Source: an uncultured bacterium
Lineage (GTDB): Bacteria > Bacteroidota > Bacteroidia > Bacteroidales > CAIWKO01
NCBI GenBank assembly: GCA_903916135.1
Contig: CAIWVT010000145.1
Location: forward strand, 1-18,705
Reading direction: 5' to 3'
DNA: 18,705 nt
Under the pieces are notes generated by a model. The model ran no database searches. It saw nothing but the letters and a program-made list of their open reading frames with translations, and was not told the origin of the DNA. A program made the position numbers and the translations under genes. Positions 15,001 through 18,705 of the stretch are shown here, one piece after another; the stretch's first letter is position 1; each line of letters opens with the position of its first letter.

Positions 15001-16341
15001 TCGGGCTTGTATAATGTGCAGTTGACGGTCGTCAACACCGATGGATGTATTGATTCCATCACCAAATCAGGATTTATTCATATTTTCGGACCTACAGGTA
15101 CGTTTACGTTTACCCCTAACATTGGCTGTGCGCCACTCAATGTGCATTTTACTTCCTCTACACAAAGTACTGACACTTATATGTGGCTATTTGGCGATGG
15201 CGGAACGGATAGCATACAAAACCCAGTGCATAACTATCCCGGAGGAGGTGTCTATTTGCCCATTGTGGTTCTGACTGATACCGTCCACGATTGTTCGCTC
15301 AACGTTGCTGCCCCCGACTCAGTTCACGTGATAATCGGCTATCCTGATTTCACTTTCACTGGTTTTGGCGGAATGTGTAAAGACACCACCACGGTTCATT
15401 TTACAGATATATCTACCGCCACAGGTCCAATAACTTCGTGGCTTTGGAATTTTGGAGATGGAACGCCAACGTCTAACCTCCAAAATCCATCGCATTTCTA
15501 TGGCGTTGATGGCTCGTATGATGTTACTTTGACCATAACGATAGGTCCTTGTACCTATTCTTATACGCATACCAATTTGGTTACAGTGCCTCCTGTACTA
15601 CAAATTGAAATATTGAATCCTTGCTCGATGAATGTAGTTTTCCATATTGTTAGTCTTACGGATAGTGTTACCACATGGGATTGGAATTATGGCGATGGCA
15701 GCGCGCATGGCACTGTTAGAAATCCGCCGCCACATACTTATCTGGTTCCGGGACCAAAAACCGTGGTGTTGACTGTTACGTTTGCCAGTGGATGTACCTA
15801 TTCTTATACGCAAATATTTCAAGTGTATCCAACACCTATTGCAAATTTTATTGCTGATAAAAATAATGTTGTTGCAGGAACCGACATTACGTTTACCGAC
15901 CAAAGCATCGGAACGGATTTAAGTTGGAGTTGGAATTTTGGAGAAGGTCCCGGGTCGAGCGTTCAAAATCCGGTTTATGCTTATGAGCAAGCCGGTCCGT
16001 TCTTGGTAATTTTAACCGTAACAACACCGAATAACTGTACTGATACAGCATCCTTAAGATTGACCATTTTAGATGATGTGGTAGTGCCCAATGTGTTTAC
16101 GCCAAACGGCGATGGGCATAACGATAATTTTAATATTATTTCTCTTGGTTTTCCCGATTACACCCTTTTGGTATTTAACCGTTGGGGAAAAACAATATTC
16201 ACCTCGACATCCCCTACCGAATTGTGGGATGGAACAGTTGCAGGCAAGCTTTCTCCCGAGGGCACCTATTTCTGGGTATTGCGTGTGAAGAATCAGGTGA
16301 AAGAAAAAGAACTCAGCGGAACGGTTACTTTGTTACGATAG
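12010..16341 (+). CDS. Giant PKD-repeat protein with T9SS type B (gliding-motility-associated) C-terminal domain
   Basis: A 1443-aa protein. The start is taken as TTG at 12010, giving MKKIYFLAIFVLLLKTTYAQ, a clean Sec signal; the in-frame TTG at 11983 lies inside the promoter -7 box. Sixteen PKD domains of about 83 residues fill residues 22-1354, each marked by WxWxFGDG or a variant (WYWTFGDG first, WSWNFGEG last). Most carry a Cys near the start (SGC) and a second Cys before the last strands (DxxGC). Residues 1355-1443 are a type B T9SS sorting domain: VVPNVFTPNGDGHNDNF, LLVFNRWGKTIF, LWDGT, GTYFWVLRVK, ending in TLLR. It should be an extended, Sec- and T9SS-exported surface fibre or adhesin; the ligand is unknown. 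A strong terminator follows at 16379. Confidence 0.93.
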   Translation: MKKIYFLAIFVLLLKTTYAQVPGADFSANGTSGCGTLIVTFHDLSTNSPTGWYWTFGDGFSSTAQNPVHQYNTPGTYPVTLIATNGTGSSTPFSKPNYITVFALPNPSFTATPTSGCTPLNVCFTNTSTQGSGAITTYAWNFGDGGQSPLQNPCHLYNFPGQFPVTLTVTDANGCTKTIVMQNYITVSSKPIANFTFNDPVPCNLPIPITFTNTSTPSSSTSAWSFGDGHDTTVQNPTHPYGSSGDFPVQLIVSNNGCTDTIIHTVHVTSNVFVANFNANPTSGCVPQLVQFTSTSGPNADEWTWNFGDLSPVVTTPNPTHTYTTAGVYTVTLTSSNPAGCSATVVKTNYITIYALPTVTFTSTPTPFLSCTTPVSVPFTCNMPGATAWNWSFGDGHDTLAQNPIHTYTANGIYSVTLSVTDNHGCIGTLVQSNYITISPPLTEFSMTPNNGCFPLTVNFTDVTTSISPIINRIWNFGDGSPTTNVTNPTHVFADTGVFSVTLNAMDASGCFTIHYDTVRVGMKPVANFVADDTVGCHKFVVNFTDLSNNYANEWSWDFGGNGTSDLEDPPHTFTDTGYFDVQLIVAQNGCADTLKKENYIYVKPPKPLFSATPIQSCTVPFPVQFTDESILATTWDWNFGDDTPHSNAQNPTHIYNNEAFDTVTLIVTNPNGCIDTLTKFDFIKISHIVPDFLQGNNTICQHGTIAFMSTTTANTPIASWSWNFGDGSIGTGFGINHVFDSAGTFSIKLNVIDGLGCHDSITKPLLITVYPVPSARFTANITQGCAPLTVNFTSQSTAVPPATLTGYSWNFGDGTSIVQNPTHTYTLPGVYTVSLTVTDSQGCDSTKTKYFYITVTHPNAAFTFDSVVCSGEPVSFTNSSTGGGISYHWDFGDAGTSLLPNPIHTYNVPQTIVKYVTLTVTDTNGCSDTLSKPIRISRPVPNFTSNIITANCPPLVVNFTDTSSADVVSWYWSFGEAVNNSSNHSGIQDPQHIYNASGLYNVQLTVVNTDGCIDSITKSGFIHIFGPTGTFTFTPNIGCAPLNVHFTSSTQSTDTYMWLFGDGGTDSIQNPVHNYPGGGVYLPIVVLTDTVHDCSLNVAAPDSVHVIIGYPDFTFTGFGGMCKDTTTVHFTDISTATGPITSWLWNFGDGTPTSNLQNPSHFYGVDGSYDVTLTITIGPCTYSYTHTNLVTVPPVLQIEILNPCSMNVVFHIVSLTDSVTTWDWNYGDGSAHGTVRNPPPHTYLVPGPKTVVLTVTFASGCTYSYTQIFQVYPTPIANFIADKNNVVAGTDITFTDQSIGTDLSWSWNFGEGPGSSVQNPVYAYEQAGPFLVILTVTTPNNCTDTASLRLTILDDVVVPNVFTPNGDGHNDNFNIISLGFPDYTLLVFNRWGKTIFTSTSPTELWDGTVAGKLSPEGTYFWVLRVKNQVKEKELSGTVTLLR

Positions 16342-16378
16342 TTTCCGCCATCAAATTTTAATCTTACTTCATTATTGA

Positions 16379-16415
16379 AAAAGAAGAATCACAAACGTGG
16401 TTCTTCTTTTTTTTT
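16379..16415 (+). terminator. Intrinsic terminator after the PKD protein gene
   Basis: AAAAGAAGAATCAC pairs over 14 positions (one G-T) with GTGGTTCTTCTTTT across a 4-base AAAC loop and runs into a T-tract ending at 16415. It lies about 40 bp past the stop codon. Confidence 0.9.
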
Positions 16416-16505
16416 ATGCCTATATCTGAAACCATTTGTATGGGCACATATCGCTATAACCTTGATGCATTGCTTATCAGAGCAGGCAATCTTTCCTCCT
16501 TTGCA

Positions 16506-16549
16506 AACTTAACACAAACTTAATGTGAACTTAATATTCAGGTAACATG
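16506..16549 (+). promoter_or_regulatory. Pho-box-like operator: four half sites at 11-bp spacing
   Basis: TTAACA (16509), TTAATG (16520), TTAATA (16531) and GTAACA (16542) are spaced exactly 11 bp apart. The first three are each preceded by AAC or AAAC. Direct repeats of TTAACA-like hexamers every 11 bp are the known recognition pattern of PhoP/PhoB-type response regulators. The array ends about 10 bp before the -7 element and precedes phosphate-uptake genes, so a PhoB-like activator is the natural reader. No phoB or phoR gene is in the window. Confidence 0.7.
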
Positions 16550-16556
16550 ATAGCTG

Positions 16557-16564
16557 TTATTTTG
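16557..16564 (+). promoter_or_regulatory. Candidate -7 element of the porin-pstS operon
   Basis: TTATTTTG followed by CACC is one mismatch from TAnnTTTG. No TTTG -33 box lies 19-21 bp upstream; that position is inside the Pho-box-like array, as expected for an activator-dependent promoter. The transcript would start near 16572, about 40 nt before the ATG at 16614. Confidence 0.45.
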
Positions 16565-16613
16565 CACCGTGAAATTTAAACAAGAAATGTTGAACAAAAA
16601 AATTAAAAAAACT

Positions 16614-17999
16614 ATGAAAAAGAAAATTATTCCCATGATGATTGTATTCTTATTAAGCTTTGGTGTGAATAAGATGTATGCTCAAGAAAACCCTTTGACT
16701 GTAGGCGACACCATTAGTCCCAAGATAGAGGAAGTGAAAAAAGATGTTGACCAAATCAAAACCGATTTAGGTTTGCTGAAACGAATTAAAATTTCGGGTT
16801 ACGTACAAGCACAATTTCAACTTGCCGATCATAAAGGCATAAAGTCGTTTGAAGGCGGAGATTTTTCAACAGTAACCGACAAGCGTTTTATGGTACGCAG
16901 AGGTCGTTTGAAAGTGGCTTATGTTACCGATTTAACTCAAGTGGTTTTACAAATTGATGCTACCGAGAAAGGTGTTTCTTTGAAAGATGCTTACATCAGC
17001 TTCACCGAACCATGGTTAAAAACATTCGGCATCCAAGCAGGGGTTTATGATCGTCCGTTTGGATTTGAAATCCATTATTCATCAAGTTTACGTGAGTCGC
17101 CGGAACGTTCACGTGCATCACAAACTTTGTTTCCAAGCGAGAGAGATTTAGGTGCTATGATAGTAGTTAATGCTCCTAAAACAGTAAAGTTTTGGAGTGG
17201 ATTTAATTTGCAAGTAGGTTTATATGCAGGAGATGCAATTAATGCTGATTTTAAAGAAAAGAAAGATTTTATTGGTCGTTTATCCTATACGGGCACAACT
17301 AAAAACGAATTCTTTAAAGTTAGTGGTGGTGTTTCCTTGTACAACGGCTATACGTATAATGGTACAAAAAAGATATATTCTATGGGGGACATAAAAGATA
17401 CCACACCTCAAGGTTATAGCACAACTAAAGGCTTTGTTGTTGACTCCGTATCAACTAACAAAGGACAATATTCAACAAGACAATATTTGGGTGCTGATGT
17501 CCAATTGACTTTTGATTTTCCTTTCGGTATCACACAATTACGTGGAGAGTATGTAATGGGAACACAACCAGGAGGAGCCACAAGCTCGACAAGTCCAAAT
17601 GGCGTTTTCACCAGCACGCTTCCTGCAACGGATACATACATTCGCAAATTTAACGCCGCTTACTTCTATTTATGTCAAAACATTTGGAAATCACCATTTG
17701 CTCTTGTTGTGAAATATGATTGGTACGACCCGAATATAACAGTGAAAGGACAAAATGTTAATTCAAGTTATGTATCAAAAATTGATGGTACCGGAAAAGC
17801 AACTATGTCAAGTACTAAATTATCATCAGCCGATATTAAATATCAAACTTTAGGTATAGGTTTTAATTATAAAATGACCGAAAACATCAAATGGACCGTT
17901 TATGGTGCTTGGGTGCTAAACGAAAATACCGGCGTTACGGGCTATGGAGGAGACGTTAAAGATAATGTTTACACCTTACGTTTGCAGTATAAATTCTAA
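16614..17999 (+). CDS. Phosphate-selective porin O/P family outer-membrane porin
   Basis: A 461-aa outer-membrane protein. The ATG at 16614 is preferred because MKKKIIPMMIVFLLSF...YAQ is a complete signal peptide; a GTG at 16569 in the same frame lies at the predicted transcript start. After cleavage near residue 24 comes a short coiled-coil stretch (EEVKKDVDQIKTDLGLLKR), then a beta-barrel starting ISGYVQAQFQ with RFMVRRGRLKVAYVTDL, the RDLGAMIV segment and the terminal strand VYTLRLQYKF ending in Phe, the outer-membrane assembly signal. Length and motifs fit the Porin_O_P family, named for Pseudomonas OprO/OprP. Specificity is inferred from the pstS gene 45 bp downstream and the Pho-box-like array upstream, not from the barrel sequence. 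Confidence 0.9.
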   Translation: MKKKIIPMMIVFLLSFGVNKMYAQENPLTVGDTISPKIEEVKKDVDQIKTDLGLLKRIKISGYVQAQFQLADHKGIKSFEGGDFSTVTDKRFMVRRGRLKVAYVTDLTQVVLQIDATEKGVSLKDAYISFTEPWLKTFGIQAGVYDRPFGFEIHYSSSLRESPERSRASQTLFPSERDLGAMIVVNAPKTVKFWSGFNLQVGLYAGDAINADFKEKKDFIGRLSYTGTTKNEFFKVSGGVSLYNGYTYNGTKKIYSMGDIKDTTPQGYSTTKGFVVDSVSTNKGQYSTRQYLGADVQLTFDFPFGITQLRGEYVMGTQPGGATSSTSPNGVFTSTLPATDTYIRKFNAAYFYLCQNIWKSPFALVVKYDWYDPNITVKGQNVNSSYVSKIDGTGKATMSSTKLSSADIKYQTLGIGFNYKMTENIKWTVYGAWVLNENTGVTGYGGDVKDNVYTLRLQYKF

Positions 18000-18044
18000 A
18001 CAACAACAACAATTATTACAAATCAAAAACTAAAAAAAGAAATT

Positions 18045-18705
18045 ATGAAAAAGATTATTTTGACCGTAACCGCAATCATTCTTTGTGTTTCGGTAATCAA
18101 TGCACAGAAAGTTATCTGTAAAATTAAAGGCAGCGACACTTGTTTGCCTTTATCACAAAAACTATCAGAAAAGTTTATGAAGAAATATGCAGGCTCTTCC
18201 TTAACCGTAACAGGTGGAGGTTCGGGAGTTGGTATATCAGCTTTATTAACGGGTACCACCGACATCTGCCAATCATCACGTCCATTGAAAATGGATGAAA
18301 AACTTAAACTTCAAGAAGCAGGCAAGGCATATAAAGAAACCGTCATCGCTTATGATGCTTTATCATTCATCGTGAATCCAGCCAACGGCGTTAGTCAATT
18401 GACCCGCGAACAATTAGAAGGCATCTTCACAGGAAAAATAAAAAATTGGAAAGAAGTGGGCGGAGCAGATTTAGCCATCGTGGCTTATTCGAGAGAAACG
18501 AGTTCGGGAACCTACGAATTTGTGAAAGAACATGTGTTGAACAAAAAGAACTTCGGAGCCGGCATACTTTTGATGCCTGCCACCGGTGCTATCGTGCAAT
18601 CGGTAAGTCAAACAAAAGGAGCCATTGGTTATGTTGGTTTAGCGTATGTTGAAAAAAACGTAAAAGCCTTGAAGGTATCTTATGATAAAGGTAAAACATA
18701 CATTG
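18045..18705 (+). CDS. pstS: Phosphate-binding protein PstS, cut by the right window edge
   Basis: The reading frame is open from ATG at 18045 to the last base (220 codons, incomplete). A Sec signal (MKKIILTVTAIILCVSVINA) precedes a periplasmic-binding-protein domain. Phosphate-site motifs are visible: KIKGSDT near the mature N-terminus, TGGGSGVGISAL, DICQSSRPLK, the LEGIFTGKIKNWKEVGG block, SRETSSGTYEFV with the Arg and SGT binding residues, and KGAIGYVG. PstS captures phosphate in the periplasm for the PstCAB transporter, whose genes would be expected next. It follows the porin by 45 bp with no terminator between them and probably shares its Pho-regulated transcript. Confidence 0.96.
   Translation, partial: MKKIILTVTAIILCVSVINAQKVICKIKGSDTCLPLSQKLSEKFMKKYAGSSLTVTGGGSGVGISALLTGTTDICQSSRPLKMDEKLKLQEAGKAYKETVIAYDALSFIVNPANGVSQLTREQLEGIFTGKIKNWKEVGGADLAIVAYSRETSSGTYEFVKEHVLNKKNFGAGILLMPATGAIVQSVSQTKGAIGYVGLAYVEKNVKALKVSYDKGKTYI

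Noticed and set aside
16569..16613. GTG at 16569 as start of the porin
   Set aside because: It would put 15 polar and basic residues before a complete signal peptide and lies at or before the predicted transcript start.
18023..18265. 80-codon minus-strand frame at the start of pstS
   Set aside because: It is the antisense of the PstS signal peptide and N-terminal domain, which are clearly coding on the plus strand.

Overview
The window reads as chromosomal DNA of a member of the Bacteroidota, probably an environmental or uncultured lineage with a type IX secretion system (T9SS). The evidence is two T9SS cargo proteins (one type A, one type B sorting domain), a FISUMP-domain lipoprotein, a Porin_O_P family porin, A-rich leaders with no Shine-Dalgarno sequence, and promoter elements of the Bacteroidota TTTG / TAnnTTTG type. 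No transposase, phage gene, CRISPR array, tRNA or rRNA was seen.

Layout. Positions 1-605 hold no protein gene but contain two hairpin repeats and a strong candidate structured RNA (about 388-553) behind a TAnnTTTG promoter element. A FISUMP lipoprotein (606-1631) follows, then a terminator and a repeat-rich gap (1632-2280). A secreted presequence-protease-like M16C metallopeptidase (2281-5256) ends at a bidirectional terminator. That terminator is shared with a minus-strand cluster: lipoprotein (7186-7566), TPR-like lipoprotein (5797-7170) and SUI1/eIF1-like factor (5413-5754). Upstream of these on the minus strand is a 620-aa T9SS type A protein (7642-9504). A 1.3-kb gap (9505-10807) holds two independent palindromic minisatellites, both with a 21-bp period. 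Then come mntP and queD on the minus strand. On the plus strand lies a 1443-aa protein of 16 PKD domains with a type B sorting domain (12010-16341). Last is a phosphate-uptake operon, a Porin_O_P porin (16614-17999) followed by pstS (18045 to the window edge), preceded by four 11-bp-spaced Pho-box-like half sites.

Gene cooperation is clearest at the right edge: the outer-membrane porin and periplasmic phosphate-binding protein form a phosphate-scavenging unit, and pst transport genes would be expected beyond the window. mntP and queD are 4 bp apart and probably co-transcribed. The two large T9SS cargoes are surface or secreted proteins of unknown target.

The parts least explained by known families are all non-coding: the multi-helix RNA in front of the FISUMP gene, and a family of 18- and 21-bp palindromic units, in pairs or long arrays, whose arms change together while pairing is kept.
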